Shown one piece after another: positions 11,782-20,977 of a DNA stretch of 64,000 nucleotides (the first letter of the stretch is position 1; each line of letters begins with the position of its first letter). The position numbers were made by a program, and so were the translations under genes. The stretch comes from Streptacidiphilus sp. 4-A2 (GTDB lineage: Bacteria > Actinomycetota > Actinomycetes > Streptomycetales > Streptomycetaceae): the NCBI GenBank assembly GCA_014284505.1, contig JAAFYY010000002.1:1-64000 (forward strand), written 5' to 3'. A model generated the notes under the pieces. It saw nothing but the letters and a program-made list of their open reading frames with translations. It made no database searches and had not been told where the DNA came from.

Positions 11782-12051
11782 TTGAAAACGCAACGTGTTC
11801 CGCTGCTCAAGGTGTGGGAGTGGCAGGGGAAGCTGCCTGCCGCGGGATGGACGCGTCACTCTTCTACACTCCGCCCGGGGAACGAGGGCCCCAGCGGCGG
11901 GCGCGGGAAGGGCGGGCCCGGGTGGTCTGCGGGAACTGCCCGGTTCGCCGCGTGTGCGAGGCCTTCGCCCTCACCACGAAGGAGGAGTACGGCGTCTGGG
12001 GGGCTCACCGAGGCGGAGCGGGGGAAGCGCCTTGGGAGGAAGCGGTCATGA
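11782..12051 (+). CDS. WhiB-like (Wbl) iron-sulfur regulator, frame-disrupted
   Basis: Small Wbl protein of about 90 residues. The core reads ACRGMDASLFYTPPGERG, then VVCGNCPVRRVCEAFAL, giving the four cysteines (C, CxxC, C) that ligate a 4Fe-4S cluster, followed by the GVWGG turn and a basic tail LTEAERGKRLGRKRS. The frame changes near 11835 and 12000. The start is uncertain: TTG at 11782 with GGAGG four bases upstream gives a tryptophan-rich start typical of the family, while GTG at 11814 is in frame with the cysteine core. Wbl proteins act with sigma factors to control development or antibiotic genes; this one is not assignable to a named subclass. Confidence 0.85.
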   Translation: MKTQRVPLLKVWEWQGKLPAAGWTRHSSTLRPGNEGPSGGRGKGGPGWSAGTARFAACARPSPSPRRRSTASGGLTEAERGKRLGRKRS

Positions 12052-12411
12052 TCCTGACCAGCACGCCGCACAGGACACATCGTCCACCGAAGGACCAGGA
12101 GACCCGTACGTGAGCCGAACCGCCGATGCGGAGCAGGGCGGATGGAGGATGTACCCGCTCGGTCGCGGCCACGGCGGCCGGATCGCCGCCCGCGGCAACT
12201 CACAGCCGACGCCGGTCACCGCTCATGCTGCGGCGACCGGTCATCCCCTGTCGCTCAGCTGCGACCCCGGAGAGGAGCGGCTCCGGGCCGGCGGACCCCG
12301 CGAGACGTCCGACTCCGCCTCCCTCGTCCCGGGGCTGGAGAGCAGACAGCCCGGCCGGTGTCGCCCCCGCCATGTCGGACGCGTGCCGACGGAGCGAATC
12401 GAGCGGCTGAG
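12052..12411. other. Gap between WhiB-like and STAS genes
   Basis: About 360 bases with no supported gene. Open frames exist here but have no family resemblance. Part could be a longer N-terminus of the STAS gene, whose frame stays open back to an ATG at 12142. Confidence 0.4.
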
Positions 12412-12780
12412 TTGACCCGTCGCGACACGACGCACATCCCTGCTGACGTCTTCGCCTGCGCCGTGACCATCGACGGCCCCTTGTGCGTCATCGAACCGAT
12501 CGGCGACATCGACCTTTGTGCGCGCCCCCAGCTGTCCGGGGTGGTCTCGTGCATCCGCGCAGGCGTCCGAGAAGTCCGGGTGAACTTCGCTGGTGTCCCC
12601 TTCATGGACACCAGCGGCTTGGCCTTCCTGCACGACCTGCGGGAGCGCTGTCAGGAAACGGGCTCCCGGCTGTCGATCGACGGTCTGCGGTCCCAGCCGC
12701 TGCGGTTGTGCGTCCTGCTGGACCTCCTCCCGCCATCCGAGTGCCGGCCGTGGGGCCGTCCACCCGGTAGCCCGTCGTAG
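12412..12780 (+). CDS. STAS-domain anti-sigma factor antagonist
   Basis: About 122 residues from a TTG at 12412. The STAS fold is seen in GDIDLCARPQLSG, then VRVNFAGVPFMDTSGLAFLH, where the MDTSG serine is the site normally phosphorylated by an anti-sigma kinase (RsbW/SpoIIAB type), and then SRLSIDGLRSQPLRL. Such proteins release a sigma factor by binding its anti-sigma factor when unphosphorylated. No partner kinase or sigma gene is adjacent. The start is uncertain: no good ribosome-binding site precedes the TTG, and the frame is open to ATG 12142. Confidence 0.8.
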   Translation: MTRRDTTHIPADVFACAVTIDGPLCVIEPIGDIDLCARPQLSGVVSCIRAGVREVRVNFAGVPFMDTSGLAFLHDLRERCQETGSRLSIDGLRSQPLRLCVLLDLLPPSECRPWGRPPGSPS

Positions 12781-12878
12781 CCGTGGGATGAAATGCCCCA
12801 TCCCTCAGAGTACGTCGCGTAGTTGGGGGGCCGCAGGTGTCCGCGGCACCCAGGAGCCGTTGCGTGCGGGGTGCGGGG

Positions 12879-13277
12879 TCAGGCCTCCACGGCTTGGCCG
12901 GCGGTGATTCCGGCGGGTGTGCTGCGGAACCAGCAGGGTTCGAAGTGGTCCAGGGAGGTGAGGTCGTCCCACTCGCGGTCGACGCGGTTGAGGATCTCGT
13001 CGGGTTCGCCGGGCCAGTCGAGGAAGTCACCGGGGTCGTCCGTGGAGTTGGACAGTTCTCCGGCGCGCATGAGGCCTTGTGACAGCAGGAAGGCGCACAC
13101 GGCCAGGGTCTCGGTCTTGATGTCCTGGGGGCTCGGTGCTGTGCGGGCCTTCCACCAGGCGGCGGTTTCGCCTTCCACCAGCCGCTGGATGACGGTGAGG
13201 CCGACCCAGTCGTCGAGTCCCTGGTAGAGGACTTCTTCGACGACGGGGTGGTTGAGCGTGATCATTGTGCCTGTCAT
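12879..13277 (-). CDS. Hypothetical acidic protein, coupled second gene of a pair
   Basis: About 132 residues, start MTGTMITLNHPVVEEVLYQG, acidic and tryptophan-rich, no membrane segment, no family I recognise. Its ATG at 13277 overlaps the TGA of the upstream gene as ATGA, so translation is likely coupled and this start is preferred over the internal MITL. The small size, acidity and position directly behind a short protein with a secreted-toxin-like tail would fit an immunity protein, but that is inference. The stop is at 12879 and no other gene follows on this strand before the STAS gene. Confidence 0.6.
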   Translation of the reverse strand: MTGTMITLNHPVVEEVLYQGLDDWVGLTVIQRLVEGETAAWWKARTAPSPQDIKTETLAVCAFLLSQGLMRAGELSNSTDDPGDFLDWPGEPDEILNRVDREWDDLTSLDHFEPCWFRSTPAGITAGQAVEA

Positions 13278-13554
13278 CCCTTGGGGAGGTGGATCTTCCA
13301 GGTTTTGCCGTTTGCTGAGGTGGCGTCGATGTCGATGGTCTCGCCGCCGGAGCTGGAGGTGATGCGGTACTGGATGCGGGTGCCGTCGGAGCGCAGGTAG
13401 GAGGCTAGTTTCCCCCTGGGCCCGGTTGCGGGGCGTCATCGGTGAGCTTGGCCCAGATCGCGTCGAGGGCGTCCGCCGAGCGTACGGTCCGCACAGGCAG
13501 GGTGAACACGCTCGACAGGGCGAGACAGGGCAGCCGCAGCAGCATGAAGAACAT
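13274..13554 (-). CDS. Hypothetical small protein upstream of the coupled gene
   Basis: A short protein in two frames. It begins MFFMLLRLPCLALSSVFTL at 13554, which looks like a hydrophobic leader, and changes frame at the GGGGG run near 13405. It then ends in a beta-rich segment with YLRSDGTRIQYRITSSSGG and TWKIHLPKG, finishing with the TGA that overlaps the next ATG. The beta-rich end resembles the short C-terminal cassettes of secreted polymorphic toxins, but I cannot name a family. It could equally be the remnant of a longer gene, because the surrounding DNA is a scar zone. Confidence 0.4.
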
Positions 13555-13563
13555 CGTGCCGCC

Positions 13564-13596
13564 TGTCGGTCGACGATCTCCAGCCGTCGACCGACA
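13564..13596. repeat. Perfect 12-bp inverted repeat
   Basis: Bases 13564-13575 are the exact reverse complement of 13585-13596, with a nine-base loop. It lies upstream of the small coupled pair. It may be a terminator for something degraded to the right, an operator, or the end of a lost element. Confidence 0.5.
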
Positions 13597-14010
13597 CCCC
13601 TGAGTCTTGTGGTGCGCTTCGAGGGTCGGGAAGCACCCTGGCCTGGGTGGATGAGGTATTTGACACCCACAACGTGAGCGTGGGCTTGGTGACCTGGCGA
13701 CGGCTCGCATCAGCTGACGGCCGACGAGCCCGGCGCGATGGGCCGGTACGGCGCCGGCCGGTGATCCTCTCCTCCTCATCTGACGTGTATCGGGCGTACA
13801 TCGGCGCGGATCGAGCAATGATCTGTCGTTGAGCAGACCTTGCCACCATGGCTTCAGCAACCTGTACGACCGAGAGGGACAGAACGATGTCGAAGCAGCA
13901 GCCCACCCCAGGCCGAACCGCCCGGCGCTCCTCCCGCACCACCGGACTCGGCGTGCATGCCGCAACAACTTGATGTACGGCATCGAGGAAGTCCGCCCCA
14001 GGAGCAGGGC
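13597..14010. other. Degraded DNA upstream of the decarboxylase fragment
   Basis: About 410 bases in which no frame shows a recognisable protein. It sits between a small gene pair and a decarboxylase fragment, so it is probably the remains of rearranged genes. Confidence 0.4.
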
Positions 14011-14313
14011 CACGTCTACGACTTCCTCGCGCCCTGGAACTACCACGAGCTCCCGGAGGCTCTCGGCTGCACAGGGTGGTACACCGCCCGCGTCACCACC
14101 CTCGGCGAGCTCGATTCGGCACTGGCCACAGCGGTCAAGCACGACAACGGTTGCTGTCTCGAGATGATGCCGGGCCGCTCCGACATCCCCTCGTCACCAC
14201 CGGACGCTCAGCCGGACCTGCTCCACCGGAGCGCACCAGCCAATCCCGCACTGCCCGCGACAGCGTTCGCCGCCGCTGCGGAGGCTGTCAGCGGCGGCGG
14301 CCGGCTCTCGTAG
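14011..14313 (+). pseudogene. C-terminal fragment of a pyruvate/indolepyruvate decarboxylase
   Basis: The frame ending at 14313 reads VYDFLAPWNYHELPEALGC, then GWYTARVTTLGELDSAL and CCLEMMPGRSDIPSS. This matches the far C-terminal region of ThDP-dependent 2-oxoacid decarboxylases (pyruvate or indolepyruvate type), where an xAPWxYxxLPxAxGC stretch precedes the last helices. The N-terminal and ThDP-binding parts, with the GDGS motif, are absent, so this is a gene remnant. It marks the left edge of the large biosynthetic gene set. Confidence 0.7.
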
Positions 14314-14485
14314 CCAGGTCCTCATACGGTTGCGGTGGCGTCGGTTTTCGGCAGGCACAGTGTCGGGTGGAAGTGCAGTTCAGCGCCTGTCCGCGGCTTC
14401 GGACCCTGCGGTCCACGCCCTGGTATTCCTCATTTCTTGGCGATGTTTTCGCAACTGGCCCCGCACCGCGGAATGTGATGGAGAA

Positions 14486-15310
14486 ATGGTGGACCTGGAA
14501 CATGTCTTCTCTGCCTTTGAAGGCCAGCCCGTCGCAGCGGTCGTCGCCCCTTCGATGATGTTCGGCGGTGAGTGGTGGAAGGGCGATCGTATTCGCCTGG
14601 TCTTCGTCCGGGAGGGAGATGGCGTCCAGCCGTGCGCCGATGCGGACGGGTGGCAGCTGAATAAAAGCGTCTACCATCAGGGGCGGGCCTGCGAAATCGA
14701 GTACTGGTACAGCGGCGAGATCGAGGGTGCGATCGCCCGGGCGGAGGAATCGTCATCATCGGCAGCCGGCGGGGACGATATGCCGGCCTCGAGGACTCTC
14801 GCCATGTTCGACATTTTGATGCGCGGTGCCTGCCTGGCAGGGAATGAGCAGGTCGAGGCCTGGCGGGCGAGGCTGGCGCGGTCACATATTGCCGATGCCG
14901 TGTGCCGTACGGAGTTCAGGCAGGCCGGACGTCTTGTGGAGACGGCCATCTGTCTCCTCGCTGACGAGCTCCCCGAGCATGCGGTCATGCCGGCTGCGAC
15001 CGCGTTCGGTCACGCAATCGACGGTCACCTCGCCAGGAACGGCTACCTCATCCCATGCGCATCCGAACGGCGGCAGCGGTATCAGCTGCTGAGTTCGCAG
15101 ATGTCAGGCAGAGATCAGACGCTTTCTTTCGGGGATTACTGGAAGCTGCAGACCATGAGCGGCCTGGCGGAGGGCAGCTATGAAAGGTGGACCGTCCGGG
15201 CGGTGAACGCGTCACTTGCCATCATCGCCGCCGCGGACCTTGGACGTGATTTCGAGGGCCTGCTTGCCCTGTGGAGCACGGCCCATGCGGAAAGCGAAAT
15301 GTGCGGTTAG
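14486..15310 (+). CDS. Unknown protein, possible nucleotidyltransferase-like fold
   Basis: About 274 residues from ATG 14486 to a stop at 15310 in one uninterrupted frame. The N-terminal half has alternating strands (RIRLVFVRE, ACEIEYWYSG) that resemble the minimal nucleotidyltransferase layout, and the C-terminal half is helical. I see no clear GS...DxD catalytic set, so catalytic activity is doubtful and the fold call is tentative. The start is uncertain because the only Shine-Dalgarno-like GGAG is very close to the ATG. It is the first gene of the plus-strand set and lies 84 bases before the amidotransferase gene. Confidence 0.65.
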   Translation: MVDLEHVFSAFEGQPVAAVVAPSMMFGGEWWKGDRIRLVFVREGDGVQPCADADGWQLNKSVYHQGRACEIEYWYSGEIEGAIARAEESSSSAAGGDDMPASRTLAMFDILMRGACLAGNEQVEAWRARLARSHIADAVCRTEFRQAGRLVETAICLLADELPEHAVMPAATAFGHAIDGHLARNGYLIPCASERRQRYQLLSSQMSGRDQTLSFGDYWKLQTMSGLAEGSYERWTVRAVNASLAIIAAADLGRDFEGLLALWSTAHAESEMCG

Positions 15311-15394
15311 CTCGGCGGCGGCAGCTGGCCGGCAGGCGGTCAACGGCAGCGATCAGGTGAGATTCGGGCAACCGGGGGAACGGACCAGGTCAAG

Positions 15395-17187
15395 ATGTGC
15401 GGAATTGCGGGAATCGTAGGGCAGTTGACTCCAGAGCTCGATGCACAGTTGGCATCGATGGCAGACGGGCTCCGTCATCGGGGACCGGACTGTACTGCAC
15501 TGCTGAAGTCGGAGGAAAACCTTGCACATTTCGCCATGAATACCTTGGCGATTATTTCACCGGACGAATCGTACGGGCCCTATCGCGACCCGGAGAGCGG
15601 TGTGATGATCACGTTCAACGGTGAGATCTACAACTTTCGCGGCCTTGCGGAGCGCTGGGGCATCTCGATCGGCCGCCATGAGACGGACGCGCATCTCGTG
15701 CTGCGGGCCTACCAGAAGTTCGGCGACGCCTGCATCGACGAGTTCGACGGCATGTTCGCGCTGGCGATCTACGATCCCCGTGATCGGACGGTGATCCTCG
15801 CCCGGGACGGCTTTGGCGAGAAGCCTCTGTACTACGCAATGTCCGGCGAGTATCTGACCTTCGCCTCGGAGCTGAAGGCGGTCCAGCGGTTCAGTGAGTT
15901 TCCCGCGTCCATCCGTCCGGAGTGGCTGTCGATCGAAAATCTCCTCGATCAGGACACGCCGTACCCAGACATCAGCCTGCTCACGCCCGGGACCATGGTC
16001 AAGTTCAAGGTGGCGGGCGGGAGCACCGAGCCGATCACTCGTACCTACTGGAATCTCGCCAAGACCAAGAGCGAGGTCCCGGACACCTACGCCGACGCGC
16101 TCGATCGCTTCGAAGAGCTGATCCTGGCGGCTGCGAAGAGCCGGATTCCTGACACGAAGACGGCGATGATGCTCAGCGGCGGTCTGGACTCGGCGGTCCT
16201 TGCCTACTTGATCAAGCCCGACTATCTCGTCACGGTCCGTTATCCCAACGAAGACCAGTTGGACGAGCTGGACAGAGCGACCCTGGTCGCCGAGGACCTT
16301 GGGATGGACCTCATCGTCGTCGAGCCGACGCCGGCCGACTTTGTGACGCGGTCAGGCCGGATCATCGAATCCATCGACTATCCGCTCGGGAACGCAAGCC
16401 TCCTGTCGGAGTACATGGGCTGCGAGAGAATCGCGGAGACCGGCGCGCGGGTTGTCTTCGGGGGAACGGGCCCGGACGAACTGCTTCTCGGGTACGTGCG
16501 GCATTCCCTCCTCCTGGACGGCCCGGATGGGGTCGGCGAGATAGAGCGGCTGACGTCGTACGCCCGCATGACGCAGTCCTTCCAGGTCAGCATGGATCGA
16601 GGGCACTCGGCGGCTGAGCGGTACTCGACGCTGCTGCTGCGAGGTCCCGACCTGGATCTTCGGGTGCGACGGACGATCTATGAGTCCTTCAGGTCGGCGG
16701 GCAGCATCGACAGGGGGCTCAGCATCGCCGATCTGTCCGTTACCTTCCCCTCGCTTCTCCTGTCCTCCGACAAGATTTCCAGCGCATTCGGCCTCGAACG
16801 GCGCTCGCCTTACCTGGCGCGAGAACTGGCGGAGTACTGCTACGCGCTTCCGCTCGAGTACAAGCGCCTGGGATCCGGAGTGACAAAACGCATCCTCCGG
16901 GATCTCGCAGAGAGGATCGGAGTGCCCAGAGCGATCTGGGCGGATCCTGGAAAACAGGGATTCGCGTCGCCGGTGCCGAAGTGGCTGAACGGAGAACTCC
17001 ACGGCTGGTGGAGCGACCAGATATCCGAAGCAGTGGACGACGACCTGCTCCCTCCGCTGGCTCGTATCGCGATTCAGCGATCTCTGGCCGGGAGTGACAG
17101 CGACTTCGACCGCGACGGATGCAAGCGCTGTTCATCGCCCTGTGGTGGAAGCGGGTCTGCAGGTCAGCAGCTCAGCTCCAGCCGTGA
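15395..17187 (+). CDS. Asparagine synthase (glutamine-hydrolysing)-type amidotransferase
   Basis: Class II glutamine amidotransferase fused to a synthetase domain, about 597 residues. Cys2 (MCGIAG) is the glutaminase nucleophile. RHRGPD, FNGEIYNF and DGFGEKPLYY follow. The ATP PP-loop MLSGGLDSAVLAYL is near residue 260. The end MQALFIALWWKRV is typical but lies one frame over after a shift near 17118, so the apparent continuous frame into the next gene is an artefact. Enzymes of this family amidate carboxylates using glutamine and ATP; in antibiotic pathways the substrate is often not aspartate. The UDP-glucose dehydrogenase directly downstream suggests a uronic-acid carboxyl as substrate (inference). 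Confidence 0.9.
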
Positions 17188-17209
17188 CCCAGAAAGCCAG
17201 CAAGTCTCT

Positions 17210-18568
17210 ATGAAACGCGGGACGGATCCGTTGCCACCAGTCGGGAACCTCAATATCAGCGTGATCGGCACGGGATACCTCGGTGTCACTCACGCGGCGT
17301 GCATGGCAGAGCTCGGCTTCGACGTGCTGGCTCTGGATGTGGACAAGGAAAAGGTCGCCAATCTGGCAGCCGGCCGCCTCACCATCTACGAGCAGGGACT
17401 GGAGTCCCTGCTGAGCCGCAATCTCGGCAATGGTCGGCTTCGTTTCACCACAGACTACGAGGAGGTGGCCTCCTTCGGCGATGTCCATTTCGTGTGTGTG
17501 GGAACGCCGCAGCGGACAGCCGGCCGTGGAACGGACCTCAGCCAGGTCGAGAGTGTGATCAGGTCGCTCGCCCCGCACCTGGAACGCGAATGCCTCGTCG
17601 TCGGCAAGTCGACCGTGCCGGTCGGTACTGCGGAACGGCTGGCAGCTCTACTGTCGGAACTGGCGCCCGTCGGCGCCGAGGCGAAGCTTGCCTGGAATCC
17701 CGAGTTCCTCAGGGAGAGCTTCGCCGTCCAGGACACCCTGCATCCGGATCGCATCGTCGTGGGAGCAACCTCTTCTCAGGCAGTAGAGATATTGCGTCGC
17801 GTGTACGGATCGATGATCGAGAGGCGCACGCCGTTCATTGTCACGGATTTCCGGACTGCCGAGCTGGTCAAGGTTGCCGCGAACTCCTTTCTGGCGACCA
17901 AGATCTCATTCATCAACGCCATGGCCGAAGTCTGTGAGGCCGTCGACGCCGACGTCACGACGCTCGCGGAAGCCCTCTCCCACGACGAGCGCATCGGCGG
18001 CCGATTCCTGGTTCCCGGAATCGGGTACGGTGGCGGCTGCCTACCCAAAGACGTGCGTGGATTCATCGATCGGGTCGAGGAACTGGGGCTGAGCCGGGTC
18101 CAGTCCTTCCTCGAGGGGGTTGACCGGATCAACCTCGCACGCCGGGACCGGATTGTGGAGCTCGTGCGCGAGCAGCTTGACGGTGGTTTTGCGGGCAGGA
18201 CCGTGGCGGTGCTCGGAGCGGCCTTCAAGCCCAACTCCGACGATGTGCGCGATTCACCGGCCCTGGCGGTCGCGGAGTTCATCCGCAAGGCCGGGGGCCA
18301 GGTGAAGGTCTATGACCCGGAGGCCACGCACAATGCGACCAGGACCCATCCGCAGCTGAGTCATCAGAAATCGTTGCTGGAGACCGTCACGGGGGCCGAC
18401 GCGGTCCTGCTCCTGACGGAATGGGATGAATTTCGCAAGATGGAGCCCGACGGCCTTGCCTTCGCGGTTCGACGCAAGAACATCGTGGACGGCCGGAGTG
18501 TGCTCGATCCAAGCAGCTGGCGGACGGCCGGCTGGGATTTCCGCGCACCTGGAAGACCCGGGCACTAG
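17210..18568 (+). CDS. UDP-glucose 6-dehydrogenase
   Basis: Intact frame of about 452 residues from ATG 17210. The N-terminal NAD-binding motif ISVIGTGYLGVTHAACMAE and the catalytic block GIGYGGGCLPKDVRGF, with its thiohemiacetal-forming cysteine, are complete. NPEFLRES, the helix VKVAANSFLATKISFINAMAE and the C-terminal GAAFKPNSDDVRDSPA are also present. The family oxidises UDP-glucose to UDP-glucuronate with two NAD+. The gene starts 22 bases after the amidotransferase stop. No epimerase, decarboxylase or glycosyltransferase is visible in the set, so the sugar's destination is unclear. This is one of the few long genes here without a frameshift. Confidence 0.93.
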   Translation: MKRGTDPLPPVGNLNISVIGTGYLGVTHAACMAELGFDVLALDVDKEKVANLAAGRLTIYEQGLESLLSRNLGNGRLRFTTDYEEVASFGDVHFVCVGTPQRTAGRGTDLSQVESVIRSLAPHLERECLVVGKSTVPVGTAERLAALLSELAPVGAEAKLAWNPEFLRESFAVQDTLHPDRIVVGATSSQAVEILRRVYGSMIERRTPFIVTDFRTAELVKVAANSFLATKISFINAMAEVCEAVDADVTTLAEALSHDERIGGRFLVPGIGYGGGCLPKDVRGFIDRVEELGLSRVQSFLEGVDRINLARRDRIVELVREQLDGGFAGRTVAVLGAAFKPNSDDVRDSPALAVAEFIRKAGGQVKVYDPEATHNATRTHPQLSHQKSLLETVTGADAVLLLTEWDEFRKMEPDGLAFAVRRKNIVDGRSVLDPSSWRTAGWDFRAPGRPGH

Positions 18569-18628
18569 CCGACGCCGCGGAGAAATCCCGGCAGACCTCG
18601 CTCTTTCCACACCCCGAAGGAATTCGAC

Positions 18629-20142
18629 ATGCTTCCAGCTGCCAGTCGGCTCGACACCCTGATTCTCGAATCCTGCGCCGAGCATGCAGATCGAATCGCC
18701 CTCATCGATGATTCCGGTCACGTCACCTACGGCGACCTGGCGGCGAGGGCGCGCCAGATCTGCGAGGAGCTGCGCCTGGCCGGACACCGGCGGGGAGAGC
18801 CGGTCCTCGTCGCCGTGGACAATCAACACGGCGATATGGCGTGTCAGCTGGCCGCGTGGGCGGCGGGCGGCACCGTGGTGCCGATCCATCGGGGAGTGCC
18901 GGCGCCGCAGCTCGCGGAGGTGATGGGGCGGACCGGTTCGGCCTGGCTGTTGTGCGAGCCATCGCTTCTCCCCGCCCAGTGGGCCGGGATCCCGCGTGAG
19001 GCCCGGGGACGTGGGTGCACCGACTCCAGGTGTCGGGGGAGCCACCTGCGGAACTCGGCGCCGACGAGGCCCTGGTCATCTTCACGTCGGGTTCGACGGG
19101 AACTCCCAAGGGAGTTGTCCTGTCTCACCAGGCATTCACCGAGAAGCTCTCGGCCATCAACAGCGTGCTCCCTTTCTCCGCCGGCGAAGAGAATCTGCAC
19201 GTCCTGCATGCGAACTTCAGCTTCGGGCAATGGACCTCCCTGCTGACCCTTGCCACAGGTGGCACTCTGCGCCTCGTCCGGCGCTTCAACGCCGTCTCAG
19301 TGCTTCAGCAGCTGGTGGAGCACAGGGTCGCGAAATCCGCGGTGGTACCGAGCATGCTGCGGCTCCTCGTCCGGGAACTCGAGGACGAGGCAAACGGCGA
19401 GCTCGCGAAGGAGCTGGCGGAGAGGGGTTCGCCCGCTCTCTGGATCTCCGGAGGGGAACCGCTGTCCTCGGGGCTCGGCGGCAAGCTGCGGAGGCTGATG
19501 CCGGGTTCCGGAATGGCGGATGTGTTCGGGCTGAGCGAGAGCTCGACGTCGGATTTCATTCTCACCCCGGATCGCTATGACGCAGAGTCGGGAACGCTGG
19601 GCAGGCCCAGTCCCGGTGTGACCTACAAGGTGGCGGACGGCAACGGGGCAGAGGCCGGGCCGGGACAGGTCGGCGAACTCTGCATCTCGACGCCCTATCT
19701 GATGACGGGCTACATGGGTGATCCAGGCGCGACGTCCGAGGCGATCCAGGAGGGCTGGCTCCACACCGGGGACCTGGCGACGGTCGGTGCGGAAGACGGT
19801 CTCGTGAGGCTGGTCGGGAGGGCCAAGCACCTCATTTCCCGCGGTGGCATCAAGATTTCTCCGCTGGAGATCGAAGATTGCTTCTCGGCTCATCCAGAAT
19901 GCGTGGCAAGTCTTGCCGTCGGAATTCCCGACGAAATCATGGGCGAGCGTATCGAGCTGTTTTTCGTTGCGGCGCGCCAGCCGCTTCCGAGCGCGGACGA
20001 GCTTCGTCGCTGGGCAAAGTCAAGGCTGGAGGCTTACAAGCTCCCCGACATCATCCATTTTCTGGACGCGCTGCCCCAGGGGCGTACCGGGAAAATCGAC
20101 AGGATTTCCGCGCGGCGAATGGCCGAAGAGATCAGGGGATAG
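18629..20142 (+). CDS. AMP-forming acyl/aryl ligase, frame-disrupted
   Basis: Adenylate-forming enzyme of about 503 residues with start ATG 18629 after GAAGGA. The core motifs are FTSGSTGTPKGVVLSHQAF (P-loop), VFGLSESS, GWLHTGDLATV, VGRAKHLISRGGIKISPLE and the C-terminal PQGRTGKIDR with the catalytic lysine. A frameshift lies near 19005. It is a stand-alone enzyme with no carrier protein fused or nearby, so it may form a CoA thioester, load a distant carrier or make an amide directly. The substrate cannot be read from the sequence. Confidence 0.9.
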
Positions 20143-20146
20143 GAAA

Positions 20147-20976
20147 GTGACTCTGTTTGGCGTCTCGACCGGACTTCTCCCCATCGGGAGGATTTCGAGC
20201 AGTTGCTCGTCTACAATCCAGAAGTCATCGAGTTCTACAACTATCCGAGTTCCATGCTGGACCGGATCCGCGATTTCTGTGACAGTCATGGGATCAGGCC
20301 CGCGCTGCATACCCCGACGCCCTACGACGAGGACGAACCGCTGCGCCGGTTCGCGCCCACGGGTCCGGACGCAGCGGAGGCAAAGAAGGCGCTGCGCCTC
20401 GTCGAGAGGACAGTCGAGACCGCAGCGCGCTTCAACGCACTCCATGTGGTCGTGCATTTTCCGAGCCCGTACCCTCCTTATCCGGAGGAGGGGTTCCAGG
20501 AATTCTGTTCCGACTTCCTCGGGCAGCTGGACTCCTGGGTCGGCGAATATGGCGTGCCAATTCTCATCGAGAATCTGACGCCGCACCCGGCCCTGCACTC
20601 GCCCCAGCACTACCGGGATATCCTGCTGAGCCATCCGGCGCTGGGCTTCTGCCTCGATTTCGGCCATGCTCATCTACTGGGGGAGCCGGGGGCGCCGGAG
20701 AAATACGCCGAGCTCCTGGGCGAATCGATTCAGAGCATGCACATCTACAACACCTCCGTCGAAAGAAATCCGACGAGCGGGCACGAGGTCGGCACCCCGG
20801 AGCAGAAGGCTGCGGACGGGTTCCTCGAACTGGGGACGTTGATTCCAGCAGTGCTGAGGACGGCGAGGCCGGCCGCAGCGATTCTGGAATACAGCGGAAG
20901 GTCGATGGATCTCGTCGAGGCCGAAAAGAGTGCCCGCTGGATCCGCAATATGATCGTCAAGGCAAGGGAGAACTGA
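20147..20976 (+). CDS. Sugar-phosphate isomerase/epimerase-like TIM barrel, frame-disrupted
   Basis: About 275 residues in the xylose-isomerase-like (AP endonuclease 2) TIM-barrel family. It starts at GTG 20147 (VTLFGVSTGLLP), five bases after the previous stop. A frame change near 20195 leads to VYNPEVIEFYNYPS. Metal-ligand-type residues are seen in HVVVHFPSP, PILIENLTPHP, LGFCLDFGHAHL and AAILEYSG. Members isomerise sugars or act on inositol-type compounds. In this set it is a candidate sugar-tailoring enzyme. Confidence 0.82.
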
Positions 20977-20977
20977 A

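Noticed and set aside
11745-11785. tRNA-like T-loop string TGTTCGAACCCTGG
   Set aside because: No matching T-stem, anticodon arm or acceptor stem can be drawn around it.
15395-18568. A 1,057-residue fusion of amidotransferase and UDP-glucose dehydrogenase
   Set aside because: The normal AsnB ending (MQALFIALWWKRV) and a stop lie one frame over at 17118-17187, and a separate ATG follows at 17210. The fusion is produced by a one-base frameshift.
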